A program made the position numbers and the translations under genes. The notes under the pieces were generated by a model. That model worked only from the letters and a program-made list of their open reading frames with translations. It ran no database searches and was not told where the DNA came from. Below, piece by piece: positions 14,149 to 33,325 of a stretch of 64,000 bases of DNA. Numbering within the stretch: position 1 is the first letter of the stretch; the number at the start of each line of letters is the position of its first letter. Where the stretch lies: assembly GCA_023974075.1 (NCBI GenBank), contig CM043808.1, forward strand, positions 20,544,136 through 20,608,135, in the 5' to 3' direction. The stretch comes from Chaenocephalus aceratus. Its lineage: Eukaryota > Chordata > Actinopteri > Perciformes > Channichthyidae.

Positions 14149-15090
14149 TCAGTCAGTTGTTGAAGACGGAGAGGGGATGGAAAGTGATGGAGACGTGGCT
14201 TGAAACAGCTCCATACTGTATACCATCCAGTGCCACTAGACACACTGTCAATCTGCCAAATCAGCTGAGGCACTGCAGCCATGACCTTTGACCCAGGAAC
14301 TGAACGGAGGGGGAAAAGGTTATCAATGTTGGGGATTTTTCGTTCTTAAAGCCAAATGTCCAGACAGTGCAGGAGCCGCACCTCAAGGAAGGAGCAGACG
14401 GTGTCTGAAAATGGAGAGATGGACATTAAGCACTATATCATACTCACTCAAATACATACAGACAAACACACACCCTCTCATCAGTGTTTTTGATCACAGG
14501 AGCATGGTAGGGGAGCAAACAGTGCATGGGTGTTTACCCTGCTTATCAGTGGTGTTGTAACAAGTGGAGAAACACACAGGCTGACCTCAACACACATATG
14601 CAAAAAACCTCAAAGCAGTCAAAAAAGCTCCAAACAAGTTTGTTCATTTTCAGATTTGTATAACTTTATTTGAAAAAGCACGGTTCATGCTTGACAAATA
14701 ATTATATCCTAACACGGAGGGGAGCCATGATAATATACAGATCATGAACTATTAGCTAGCATTACTAATAAATCTCCCTCAGCCCTCCTTAACTCTCCTC
14801 TGATCTCATCCACCATAAAAAGAGGCTTGTCCTGAACAGTAAGCATCTCTTTTCTGCTCAACTCATAGGAGAAACTATGAGCCCCACCAAACATCAGCCA
14901 ATAAATAACAGCTATAAATTCCTATATGAATTATGACTGTGCCTGCTCATTTATGATTGTGCGATAGGTCAACTTTTCATATACTGTATAGGTAGTACTC
15001 CTGTGAGAGATATAGGGCCAAGTTAAAGGTAACTTGAGTGTGTGCTTACTGAGTGTTTACACGTGTACACCTTTTGATGTATGTGTTTGT

Positions 15091-15095
<5 letters not shown>

Positions 15096-15152
<57 letters not shown>
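15096..15152. repeat. (TG)n microsatellite
   Basis: An uninterrupted GT/TG run, preceded by an imperfect TG-rich stretch from about 15079. It lies 200 bp from a (CA)n tract of opposite sense at 15359-15433, so the two tracts can pair as an imperfect inverted repeat. Confidence 0.97.
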
Positions 15153-15154
<2 letters not shown>

Positions 15155-15354
15155 CCATACATACGCTCCCACTCTCACACTCAGACTCTGGTGAGTCCAA
15201 GCTAGCGCCACATCAGTCCATCATCACAGATATGGCTTGTGGTTAGATAGCAGGTCTGGCGGTGCACAAGACATTTTGTCCACTCTGTCATGTTTACTTA
15301 AATTGATAAGCTTTGATGGATTCCCCACAAGCTATAGACGCCAGGGTGTGCGCA

Positions 15355-15358
<4 letters not shown>

Positions 15359-15433
<75 letters not shown>
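15359..15433. repeat. (CA)n microsatellite
   Basis: About 75 bp of CA dinucleotide, directly preceded by a GTGTGCGCACGCG purine-pyrimidine alternating stretch that could favour Z-DNA. Confidence 0.97.
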
Positions 15434-16729
15434 GCATTATAAGCTAATAAATATAATACAATATACCATTCCTCTTTAACATTGAACTTACAGAAAACAA
15501 AGGCCTCGAATGGCTAAAGGTCATACTCAGAAGTTGTTCTGTTTTGCTCTCATCTTGGGAAGAATCATTTCTTTTGAACAGCTGATGAAAAACTGCTTTT
15601 TAATGATTTGGTACTTTGGAGTCAGGTCAAAGTTTTGTGGGCAAAAGAGAAGGCCAACAAGCTGTCAAGGGAAGGGAGTAGGTGTGTTTAGATATGGATA
15701 ACTTGTGTGATTAAAAAAGATCAAACAAAGCTGGTCCATGAGAAATATTTTGCAGGCTCACATTTTTATTATTTGGCTTGTTCTTGTGACAGCGTGCGAT
15801 GTAAACAGTAATGGCGTCCACATCGGCTGAGCTGTAACTCAAGCTAGCTCAGCAACTCACACCAAAACAATCTAGATTTATAGAAAGCACAACAGAAAAG
15901 TGTATAAACAATTTGTATGGATTTTGGGGTGAACTGTCCCGTTTTAAATTAGAAATTAAGATGTGTGGTTGTCAAGCTTAATGTTGCAATCTGTGATCTG
16001 TTGGTTGGCCTGTGCAGTGTTTCCATTGGGTCGGTTTACTTTAGCCTGGCATGTGGCCATACCACAGACTGGCTACAGTAACTACAACTGTTTTTGACCA
16101 ATTAAAAAGACTAATGAGGTCTGCGCTTATCATGTCACCCAGAGGGCGGAGAAGAGGGCAGACTGCGAAGAGAGTTGTTTGGAAGCTGATCTCATTACAC
16201 TTTCTCTGAGTGATGGCTTGATGATAAAGCAAAGTAAAAAAAAACATTTAATTTCTCTTTGTGATTCATTTACAATCTCTGATATGAATCAATCATCTGT
16301 TCAAACAAACACTTCCTGGAAAAGCACAAACACACACACAGTATACAGAAGGCTATGTACATAAAGAAACCTGGGCTATTGTATAAAGAAGCATCTGTCT
16401 GCTATCTTGCCACTTCATTTTAGATTGAAAATGTAAATTCAGGATACAATGGGGAGACTGGATGAGTCCGAATCAGGACAAGCAAAACAAATCAGATCAA
16501 ATTGGATTGAATGTACTACTTAAATATGGAAATTGCCACCAAGTGTGAGTGAAGTAATGTAGTGTAATGTTTTATCCACACAACAATCTTAACTTGTTTA
16601 GTTTTTTCTGGACATATTAGTCAAGTAGGATGTAGTGGTTGATTATTTTTTGTAATCTTCAGAATGAACTTGTAACTGAATGAGGCCACAGCCACTCACT
16701 TGGACATACAATTAACACTTAAATAACAT
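15434..16729. other. Intergenic, no gene recognised
   Basis: Non-coding sequence between the microsatellite and the Kolobok element. Short open frames lack any motif, and no repeat ends were recognised. Confidence 0.4.
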
Positions 16730-16954
16730 TTAAAGGGAAATGGAAACACTTTTCAAACTGCTTTCCATGCGACAATATTACCATTAGGAAATGTATTTAT
16801 CTAGTCTATTTCCAATGTAAACGATCGAGATACGCGAATTTACTTTTTGAAATACGTGCCTAATGACCATGGGCGCTGCCATTGCTCCGGGACTTTTCCA
16901 GTGACGTCACTGAATGGGTACGGCTTCCTGGGCCAAAGCTCAATAACAAACAAC

Positions 16955-17332
16955 ATGGCGTGCAATGCACCAGTAGTTTACATTACAAGAAAACGGTCGT
17001 GGTCAGGAGTTTATTGTATTGCCCCAGGCTGCACAAATGGATTTTATACAAAGAAGGAAGAAGTACATTTCCATAGGCTGCCACTAAAGGATGAGAAGCT
17101 GCTCAAAGTCCAGTCTGGATGCCTGGTTCAATACAAAACATTGGATTTGAAGCCAGGATCTGTTCCCACAATATTCGATTTCTCAACGTATGCAGTCGGG
17201 AACACCGACCGTCCCAGCACGTCGGCCGTGCAAGACAATGACAGTGTCAACAAACGTGAAGTTCGAGCCACCAAAAGAGTTGCTTCAGCTGCCGAGAGAG
17301 AGGTAAATATTGCAGCACTACCAGATTACTAG
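16955..17332 (+). pseudogene. THAP-domain fragment of Kolobok element
   Basis: Translation from the ATG at 16955 (MACNAPVV...) gives a THAP zinc-finger start: Cys-x-Ala-Pro-Gly-Cys-x-Asn, later HFHRLPLKDEKLLK, and near the end of the domain LKPGSVPTIFDF, the AVPTIF-like box that closes THAP domains. The middle of the domain, including the expected C-x2-H pair and conserved Trp, is missing or scrambled after LLK, so the finger probably cannot fold. A possible splice donor GAGAG/GTAAAT lies near 17302, so the frame beyond may be intron. The ATG is preferred over the longer upstream frame because the THAP motif starts soon after it. The product would bind transposon ends in the nucleus. Confidence 0.6.
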
Positions 17333-17696
17333 CTCACACATGTATTTACTGACATTACCTATGGATTAACTACATCATCGTTTTTATCGTTGTAATGCCA
17401 TTGAAGACCAGTTTAGACCAGACAATGAGGAAGCTAAGCCGTTAGCCTGGCGTATGTTAGTACCTAGCGCCACTTGTTTTGATGTACGTTTTTGTGGATA
17501 ACCTCGCGAGTTTGTATCTTTCAGTGTTGAGGTGGGCACCGTTAGATTCTGTGTCTCCTTGCAATCATAAACGATGTGTTGGATGTGCGGCTAGGATAAG
17601 TAATAAGGGAGCTAGGAGTGATTTTCGGTGCAGTAATAGATTAGCATTTTCGCTCGGGGCTAATTCAGAGGCTCACTGTTAGCATTGTGTTTTTTT

Positions 17697-17864
17697 TTAT
17701 TCCGGATCGTATGCCACTCTATTCGACCGAATCGGTTCATAAGCATAGGCCATGGGATGCCTGGTAACTGTAGATGCTTCCACATCAATGTCATCTCCCG
17801 ACGAATATTCAAATTCATCGTTCAAAACGTCGATCTCATTGCAAAATTCCTCCATCGCTGCCAT
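17697..17864 (-). CDS. Small acidic ORF, second ORF of Kolobok element
   Basis: A 55-codon frame on the minus strand, convergent with the THAP ORF and inside the transposon ends. It starts MAAMEEFCNEIDVL, is strongly acidic, and ends with HPMAYAYEPIRSNR followed shortly by TAA. The Y-x-Y/F-E-P motif resembles the short segment preceding the cysteine-rich domain of P2X7-C-tail-like proteins that are multicopy in fish. That likeness is from memory and rests on a few residues. It may be the first exon of a longer gene whose remainder is deleted here, or chance. Confidence 0.35.
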   Translation of the reverse strand: MAAMEEFCNEIDVLNDEFEYSSGDDIDVEASTVTRHPMAYAYEPIRSNRVAYDPE

Positions 17865-18254
17865 ATCTGCTACGTTGTGTTGACTTCCGGTGGAGCGAAA
17901 ACACAGCCAGTGCCGTCACCATTTGGGACTCCCCTAATGGCGGCGGCCTGGTCCCGGAATTCCCCACCCGGCCGGCGGATAATTCATTTTCTTTTGGCGA
18001 GTAATATCATATACAATAAATATTACGATCAATATCCATTGTAAAATGAATAAACTACCGGAATATTATAACTGTAATTGGTGTTTCCTTTCCCCTTTAA
18101 CTGGCCCAACACACAGCTGCTGTCTGGTTTTGATGCCATTCTGAAAAGTACCACAAATACTTAGTCCAGGTTGATACTGAAATGTGTATAGGGATTTTTA
18201 ATATGTATTCCCTTCCCTGTATTTTCACCTTTATGTTTTAGAACAATACTCAAA

Positions 18255-18560
18255 CAATACTTGTGAGGCACAAAATGATTTGTAATTAATTAAATAGTTT
18301 TTTACTTGGATTGATTTGGTTATCTCTATCATTCTGGTTCAGTGATCCTCTGGTCTCTTATGTTTATGTCTTAGACACATTTTCTTGTTATACATATCAT
18401 ACTATTGCAGCATTGTTGAACAAGTGTAAACAAAGAATTTCATTCCCAATGACTGATTGCGAATATGAAAAAATAATTTAAAAAAATGCAATTGCTTTTT
18501 ATACTGTTGGAGTGAGTTTGGTACCCTGCGGTTCAATTTGCATTGACTTCAATGTTCTGA
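18255..18560 (+). repeat. Direct repeat, copy 1
   Basis: This stretch recurs at about 20180-20510 in the same orientation with good similarity. Shared blocks include CATTCTGGTTCAGTGA, GGTCTCTTATGTTTATGTCT and TATTGCAGCATTGTTGAA. There are no terminal repeats, so it is either an old tandem duplication or two copies of an unrecognised interspersed repeat. Confidence 0.8.
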
Positions 18561-20179
18561 TCAAAATAAAACAATTACATAACATGTCCTGTGTATATTC
18601 CAAAAACGTTTTTATGTTAAGTCCAAAGAGCTGAATCAGAGATGTAAACTGGTGATGTGGTATCATTTGTAGCAGTATGGAGTTCATTCTTTTCCCAGTG
18701 CAATAAAACATTTTTAGAGGTCACCTGAAGATCAACTTCTTTCTAAAAAAGTTATTTACAATCAAGGACACCGTGGCCACTGGTGAAATTTAGGGAGTGT
18801 TTGTCTGACAAAGAGAGTGAGAGAAAACGACAGCGAGAGGAGGAGGAGAAAAAGAAAGCAACTCGGAACAACAGTCTCCTTCTTCCCTGATTCTTATTAT
18901 ACATCTCACCCCTCCTCTCGCTCTGTCAAGGCCACTCGTTTCTTCCTCCTACTTGCCTGGCCAAAGGGGTCAAAGTCAGAGAAACACACACACACTGAAA
19001 CAGTTACAAATCTTCTCCGCCTTATCGAGGACAACACACTGATAACTGTGTCTCCACTCCCCATCCGACAGATCCATCTCCGAAAACATCTGAGACACAC
19101 TTAGGAAATGTGGAAATTTGTTTCTGTGTGACGGACAGATTGATTATTCAATTCACTCCCATTACTGTAAGTGACTCATACCAAAGTTTAATAGCGGAGA
19201 AGGGTTGCGTTGGATGGTTCCAGTGGGTAAACTGATGTTAAGGGATGATAATTAACAAGGTTTAGATGACATGAGTTGTGTGTGTGAGAGTGTGTTTGCA
19301 CATGATGGGAGTGCTGCACCTGCAACTAATGATGAGAAACTTGCCAAACTCATCTGCTGCAGGCCTCCACGCTCCACTCACTCCCCTCGGATCAAACTTG
19401 CACCTGTTGACCTGTACAGACTCACGCACACACATGCATGCACTCACACACCTTTTACAGATCATATTCTTTGGCATGACAATAGCCATCCCACCTCTCA
19501 GGGCTAAGTGCCTCCTTAACCTAGTCTCAGGCAATTAATTCCATGATTTTTTCCTCAAGTGAATTTATGACTCATGGACTAATACTGACCCTGACATCAC
19601 AATCTGTCAACTGCACTGCAGCTTTTATGGAGACATATGGGCTGACAAATGTCAAAAAGAAAGTAACCTCAGCTTTATCTTAAACTTAAATTACATAATA
19701 TATGTCATACAGTTTTATCAGGTGGAGAGGGTTCCTGGGGAATTGATTTCTAAGGAGTGAGGTTGAAAATGTGCGACGCGTAAAGTGATTCCCTGAACTT
19801 GTGCACATTTTTTGTAAAGTAGTAGTCAGTCCCTGTTGAGATATTGCAACACACATGATGGGAGATAACAGTAATATTGCTACCCTGGGACATATTTATG
19901 CACAAGACATCCTATTTTTATAGAAGTGGATGAGAGGATCCTCCTTTTGATAAGAAACAGGTCATTTACTGCACAGTATTATCTGCTCTGAGATTTTTGT
20001 GTTTACTTAAGACTTGGAGAGACTGCAGAGTCTATGAAAGTTGAAGGTGGAAATGTGGAAATACAATAAATGTGCATTTATTACCCTTTTATAGAGGGCT
20101 AGGTTAGCTGTGCTTTTGAGGGACACATGGATCAGCATCGGGGCCTGTAGTAATACAATATTAAAAACTAAGAGTATAC

Positions 20180-20510
20180 TTTGAAGCCCAAAATGATTTG
20201 TAATTAAATAAATCGTTTTTTTTAGAGACAGAGTGATTTGCATTGCTTTTGACATCTCTATCATTCTGGTTCAGTGAGCCTTTGGTCTCTTATGTTTATG
20301 TCTTAGACACATGTTCTTGTTATACATATAATAATATTGCAGCATTGTTGAAAGCAGCATAAAACAAAGAATTGAATTTCCTATGACTGAGTGCCTTTAA
20401 TTTGTTCTCAATTTAATACATTTTTCTAAATTAAATTGAGAATTGCTTTTTTATACAGTTGGAGTGAATTTGATACCCTGTGGTTCAATTTGAAATACAT
20501 GGGGGTCATG
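20180..20510 (+). repeat. Direct repeat, copy 2
   Basis: The second copy of the 18255-18560 sequence, with small indels. The two copies are about 1.9 kb apart. The intervening sequence has no gene that I recognise. Confidence 0.8.
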
Positions 20511-20811
20511 AGTCACATGCAGCGTCTTCCTTTTATTCAGTGAACTGTTCATTTAAGATTCTTTTTTTTATCCACCGTAAAGCATATTATATCCTTTTTT
20601 CTGATAATCTCCACACCGACAGAAATTATATTCCAGAAGCTTTGATTTATCTCATATTTATGTCATCATTATTGGCTCAAAAGTATAATCAAATGTGACA
20701 TTATTTCACTAAAAATACTGGTCTCAGGTTAAAATAAATAGTTCTGGATTGCAAAAAGAGTGTTTTCAAATTCACATTTTCTTCTTTCTTTTCTAAATTA
20801 ACTACCCTCAC

Positions 20812-21051
20812 CTCTGTGTGTTTTGGTGGTGGACGTGCGGGGCCACAGGGTCGAGATGGGCTGGGTCCTCGGTTCCCACAGCCTGTGCGGAGGCAGCCTC
20901 TGCTGTGCTATCAGCCTCCGTCTCCGGCCCCCCAGCACCAGCGGGCCCCCCTGACGTCAGCCCTGTCCTGATAACGGGGGTCCACAGCAAGCAGTGGAGG
21001 GGGAGGAAGGAGGGGGACGGAGATGGAGGGATGAGGTGGAAGGAGAGCGGC
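20812..21051 (-). CDS. Candidate internal exon of an unidentified gene
   Basis: On the minus strand a long polypyrimidine tract and CTGCAG acceptor (ending at 21052) precede 240 nt that stay open in one phase and end in CAGAG/GTGAGG, a strong donor. The segment is GC- and CpG-rich amid AT-rich surroundings. The encoded peptide is Pro-rich, then Gly/Ala/Glu-rich (GPETEADSTAEAASAQAVG) with no known domain. Partner exons were not identified. It could be an exon of a neighbouring minus-strand gene, or a GC-rich regulatory element. Confidence 0.3.
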
Positions 21052-22599
21052 CTGCAGGGGGGAGGGGGGAAGGAGCGAATGGGGTTACACCAACAGAGCC
21101 AGTGGTGGATAAGACCCTCAGACAGATAAGACAAAGCAGAGTGTGGAGCCTCTTTGTTTTCCACTGCTCCTCCTGTCTGGTGGCTTCTCCCTTCTCCTCC
21201 TGTCTGACATTCCCTCTTCTTCTGTGCACTTTCAACTTCTTCTTCTTTTTTTAAACCAATTTGTTAGACTTTTCTCCCTCCGCCTACCCCTCCACCTCTT
21301 GTCCAAACAGAAATATTCCCGCTGTTATCGGACATGTGCGCTATGGCCGTCCCTGGATTGAGGCACCTTTTACTCCTCTGGCTTCCTCATTGTGTTTTTG
21401 TTTTCTCGCACAGTGTTTTGAGAGCGTGAGGAAGCTGCCTGTTGACTGACAGCAGAAACAAGTTTTTGACACAGTTGAAACATTCTCACACTTGTTTCCA
21501 ATCCTCCATCCTTCGTTCAGTCTTTCTCCATCACACTCTGCTTATTCTCACACCATGTAAGTCACTATTTAACCATCTTTCGTGAACTCAGCACGACCCC
21601 TTTAAAGACACCAGGATCCATTGTTGTGATGATGTCGCCTCACCTTTACCTAACCTGAATCTTACCCCTAGTTTGCCCCTCAGCGCACAAACAAACAGCT
21701 TTCTCTCTGCAATTAAGGCCCAGCGTATCAGCATATTAAGCACTGCCTTTGCATTTGTGTGTGTTAGTGAGAGTGTGTGTGCTCCCTATTTGCTCTTCAG
21801 GCCTTTGCTAGTCTGCGGACTTTGGCCATTTCTTATCACAGGGAGAGGTTGTGGGATCCCTAAGTCCTCACTCCTAAAAATACACTCGCCAACGCTAACA
21901 TACACACATAAACATGCACACACATATTCTGGGTATGATGGGGCTCCCTTTTATAAAGCTGTCAATCAGAAACCCAGACAATATGATTGGTCAGTGGCAT
22001 GTTGCACAACGCTCACCTGATTAAAACAAGTCACTCACAGAACTCCCTTAGGATTTTTCAATATTTTTATAGCTACCAGCAACACTCAGGACTGGAATTT
22101 CAAATATTAGCATACAATCATCAAAGAAATATTTTGCAAGTGAGTTGGTTAAGTAGCTTTCCAAACAGTGGAGGCCATCCGAACAAAAGAGGTTTTGATA
22201 ATTAAATTCTTATCATCTGTAATTGAGAGTTTTGTGATGTGTTTGCGCTGCTATTCAAACACTGTGAACCAAGAGTTTAATTTAGCACTTGAGCACGTCA
22301 CCTATGAGAACCTGCAACTGAGGACTGGAGTTAATAATTTATTCAAAAACAAAAAACACACACCCTCCTGGTTAATAGAGAGAGATAGGTTGTTGAGATA
22401 GGTTGTTGTGCTCCCTATCTCTGTTTCTTATCCTATATCTAATAGAACTGCTCAGGTCTTGATAGATTGAGTGGGGAAGTTCATGATATCTTTCTAGAGG
22501 GTTATCAAGAATAACTTTTATCCAATGACCTTTTCCCTCTCTGTCTGTGTCTGTGTCTTCTCTTGTTCCCATTAACCCAGCCAAATCTTTTTTCTTGTT

Positions 22600-23172
22600 T
22601 TGTATCTATATCTACGCCGGGATCCGGAGTCGAGGCTGATCCTCTTGCTGTAGTCCTGTGTCTTGGATCCTCTATCCTGAGTTCTGGATTAAGTCGTGGA
22701 CTTCGGGTCGTGGCTGAACCCGTCTCTGCGGTCCTGCCTTGGGTCTCGTCATGCTGCTTCCCTGATGGCTTCCACAGGATTGTAGCTGACATCCTCGTGG
22801 ATTCATCTTCTTATTACAGACACATGCATTTCCTAACATTCGGTCTATATGCTGTAGAATGTATTATCTCTTCGATTTACACACGGCATCTATTGCACGT
22901 CTGTCCGTCCTGGGAGAGGGATCCCTCCTCTGTTGCTCTCCCTGAGGTTTCTCCCATTTTTTCCCCTTAAACTGTGGGTTTTCTCTGGAAGTTTTTCCGT
23001 GTACGATGTGAGGGTCTAAGGACAGAGGGTGTCGTTTTTCTCATACTGATGTTCTGAACAATCTGTGCTGTTGTATTTGCTGTAAAGTGTCTCTACTGTA
23101 GGCTATTTTTATTATATGTACAGCACTTTGGCTCGACCAAAAATCTTTATAAATGTGCTATATAAATAAAAC
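22600..23172 (+). mobile_element. Retroelement 3' fragment
   Basis: The stretch ends CTATATAAATAAAACTTGATTTG, a fish LINE/SINE-like 3' end. Its middle (about 22870-23000, with CTGTCCGTCCTGGGAGAGGG and CTCCCTGAGGTTTCTCCC) recurs inverted at 42800-43060. No reverse transcriptase frame is included. Confidence 0.65.
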
Positions 23173-23794
23173 TTGATTTGATTTGAATAGTAAGTGTGTG
23201 TTTGTGTGAGGATCTGTGTTGCTGAAGCCCAGGTGTCTTGCTGAGCAGACTTGTGTCCCTCGCAGCATGACCCCTTGACCTTACCTGGTAAAACACATCT
23301 AATCCACAAGCACAACATACAGATAATTTACCATAACACACAAATCCACACACTTTGGCACACGTACACACCTGCAGGACCATAATCCTATAAGAATATA
23401 GTTCCTATTTATAGAAAAATGTATTCTGAAGAAATATTGAAATAGAGCTTAATCTAACTAAAACACCCACACATATTTTAACCAAAATATTATGACTAAG
23501 CTTGACCCCACAAAAGAATGTAGGATATTATTTGATCTGCATTTAGTAGAACATTGAAAACCGAAAATTAAAACCAAAAGGACTTTGAGACTCCTCAGAC
23601 ATGATCAGAGGTCTTTAAGGGACAATTTGACGGACAAAGAACCAACATTGATTAGCACTGTTTCATCATTATCAGTATCACAAGAGTCGATCCATGTTGA
23701 TCAACCTGATGAGATAAAACAACACTAACGGGTGACATCAGCAGAAGCAGACGAGAATTAATAATGTTCTTCCTAATTTGAAAAACAGCATGCC

Positions 23795-23943
<149 letters not shown>

Positions 23944-24034
23944 TCGCTCCTATCAACAGGGTATTCTACCTCCTGGGTTTTCCTGCTTCTCCATTTGAAG
24001 TCCTCTTCCTGGAGCCAGGAGTCTACTGGTCAGA

Positions 24035-24048
24035 GTGTGTGTGTTGGT

Positions 24049-24107
<59 letters not shown>
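24035..24107. repeat. (TG)n microsatellite
   Basis: TG dinucleotide run with two early interruptions, about 95 bp after the preceding long TG tract. Confidence 0.95.
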
Positions 24108-24109
<2 letters not shown>

Positions 24110-24507
24110 CGTTTGTGTGTGCAAGGAAGAGGGGCCAAAGTAAGTCACCGACCCCAAATGATTGAATCTCAGCCCCAGCCAAGACGGTGACAGTTTTCCT
24201 GGTGCCTGGTTTGGAGACACAGACACAAACACACACCAATTTTTTTGGGGTGATTTTCCCAAATAGCTTATTTGGGAATCAACTGCCCACTAATCACCAT
24301 ATAGTAATGACTGAGGTGCTTTGATGGGTAAATTGAGATTAAAATTGACACCTACATTGTATATCAGATTACAAATGAACAAAAATGTGTTAACACACGC
24401 ACACAAGCTTTCCTCAGTTACAGTCTGCTGCTGTCCGCCACCTACCATCATCTCTATCTAGTCCCTCACCCAACACCTCCTCATTCATACACACAGAGCA
24501 CACTCAG

Positions 24508-24508
<1 letters not shown>

Positions 24509-24572
<64 letters not shown>

Positions 24573-24589
24573 ACACACACACACACACA
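24509..24589. repeat. (CA)n microsatellite
   Basis: CA dinucleotide run with a single TA interruption near 24568. Confidence 0.97.
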
Positions 24590-25592
24590 AAGCTCTGGCC
24601 TCTGTCACTGTGACAGCCTGGCATGTGCAAACACACAAATCAAAACACACGCTGTACTGTAAAATAACAGAAAAAAGGATGATCTGTTTGATTTCTTTGT
24701 ATTTTTGTAAACTTTTCACCCTATTTACATCCTTTAATAGCCTGTAGTGGTAGCCTTGCTGCTGAATCGGGACCTATCTTGCTCAATAGTTTTCTTGTAC
24801 AACACGCAAAACTAACACAAACACAGACTTGGCTTTTATACATTAACTGGAACCATAAAAGCATGAATCATTTCTGACTCTGCTGCCACTTTAAGCCCTC
24901 GCAAGGCTCACAGGGGCCCACGTCTCGATATTATTAGCCACCAATTGGTGGTTCTGTTATCAGCATGCAGTTACACATTGATGACAGTTCCCCATTCAGT
25001 TCCATTGAGGCAATATTGCTCTATTTGCCTTGACTTCTTACAAGAGAGGGTGGGGGGCAGAAAATCAATACTGCTGTATATGGTTATAGGTTATTGTATA
25101 AGGTTCACGTACACATACAGATAATGGGTGTTTTGGCCAATTAAAAGGGGAACTTCACAAGTTTGACCAATTAAAAGTCAATTTGAATTCAAATATATAA
25201 TTCTCTGCTTCAGCTGCACTGAATTTGAGTCTCTAAAAAGACTTCCTATAGGTTTAACAATGTTGTAAAGTAAAATGCTAAATTGGTGCTCTTTTAAAAA
25301 GGGCCTGCAGCTGTAAAATAGACCCACACAGGTGTTTAATGTAATCAGATTACAGTTCAATTAGCACTGAGCTACCAGCTGCCCAAGTACAATATATCAT
25401 ATATGCCTGGGTCTTTTAATTTTAAACACTTTAAATGATCTTTACAAGGGACCATGTAAAACCAATCTATCTATCTATCTATCTATTTATTGACCGACCT
25501 ACCTATATGCAATGCAGATGACCCATTCATGACATAATATCAAATAAAGTACATTATTTTGGTAAAATAAAAATGGCATATAAGGTGGAAGA

Positions 25593-25643
25593 ATGGAGAA
25601 GAAGCAGGAAAACCCAGGAGGTAGAATACCCTGTTGATAGCGA

Positions 25644-25714
<71 letters not shown>
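25593..25714. repeat. (CA)n microsatellite plus inverted 55-bp flank
   Basis: The (CA)n tract is 25646-25714. The flank at 25593-25645 is nearly the reverse complement of 23941-23996 (AACCCAGGAGGTAGAATACC and CCTGTTGATAGCGAGGA shared), so tract and flank were copied together. Confidence 0.9.
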
Positions 25715-25716
<2 letters not shown>

Positions 25717-26621
25717 ACTGTATTATAGTCTCATAACTCAATGAGAGACCGTCAGGGGAAGTGGCTGCACAATGAAATGGCCTCCTGTGTTTACATCCAC
25801 TGGTGTTGATGACAGGTATAAATATGTCCTCATGAAGACAACAGCCGCCGTAAACTTCCCACTAAAGGCGCTCAAGCATCCGGAACTATTTGTCATGTTT
25901 GTCATAGTGAAGTACACAAAAAAGTAGACTTTGATGATGATTATTCGAAATGCATATGCCGTCTCAGCACATGTAAGCAAATAACGTGATAATAAATTCG
26001 AACCAATCTTTTAAATGTCAGCACATGTTTGTGCTCTTTCATAAATGCATATTCATATAATACTTTTCTGTGGGATAACTTGATAACTGTGCCTGTGGGG
26101 CATGAACAGGCCAATCAATATATGTGTCTTTATTTCAATTGGATAGAGAAACAATACGGTTTTTATGGCGCGTTTATTGAGATAATTGTAATTGTAAATC
26201 GAACAAATTACTCGAAATGAACAATTATCATAGGGAAAGACTGAGGTCGTATAATAGTCAAATTAAGGCATAAGGCCTATAGTACAATTTAACTAAATCA
26301 TTTTGTTTAATTATAAATTAAAGTTGCTTTTCAACTTTCAAATTGTTTGACAGAAATATAAACTGATCTTTTAAACGTTTTTAACAGCTACAATGACACA
26401 TTAAAATAAATGAAAATTGGAATTCACAAACGAAAATAAAAAAATGTTTGTATTTAAAAGATTACATAAATCCAGAAACAACAACAAAAGGTTGAATTGA
26501 ATTGAGGACATAATTAGATAATAACAATAGATGTAAAGGCAATAATCTTCAGCTATCTAATAAAACCTTATTTTGATGGTAATTGTTATCATGTAAAATC
26601 AGCCTATTAGGTTTAGGTTTC

Positions 26622-26623
<2 letters not shown>

Positions 26624-26707
<84 letters not shown>
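26624..26707. repeat. (GA)n tract upstream of gata4 start
   Basis: 84 bp of uninterrupted GA, ending 233 bp before the gata4 start codon. On the transcript it would be a purine repeat in the 5' untranslated region or first intron. Such tracts bind GAGA-type factors in other systems; any role here is unproven. Confidence 0.95.
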
Positions 26708-26709
<2 letters not shown>

Positions 26710-26940
26710 AGCTGGATCTTGATCACAAGTATAGTCTTCTCTCACTCCTCTTCCACATGTCTCCTCTCTCAGGTTATTCCTAATTCTCTCAATGTTGCGG
26801 TCGATTTGCTTCACATTTTATCAGCATATCTGATTTTAAGGACGTGACCACATCACATTAATACCAGCACTGAGCAAAAGTGCATCCACAATATCATTAT
26901 CCCTTCTATCAACACGGATGTCCAGCTTCAAGGAGAGGAT

Positions 26941-33325
<6,385 letters not shown>

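Larger units (their letters stand above)
16734..18096. mobile_element. Kolobok-type DNA transposon with THAP fragment
   Basis: Inverted ends AGGGAAATGGAAACAC (left) and its near reverse complement GTGTTTCCTTTCCCCT (right) are flanked by TTAA at 16730-16733 and 18097-18100. TTAA target sites plus a THAP DNA-binding domain are the known hallmarks of the Kolobok superfamily. The 1.36-kb element lacks the catalytic core. It carries a plus-strand THAP ORF and a convergent minus-strand 55-residue ORF. A perfect CRE-like GTGACGTCAC at 16901-16910 lies upstream of the THAP start and could be part of its promoter. Confidence 0.75.
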
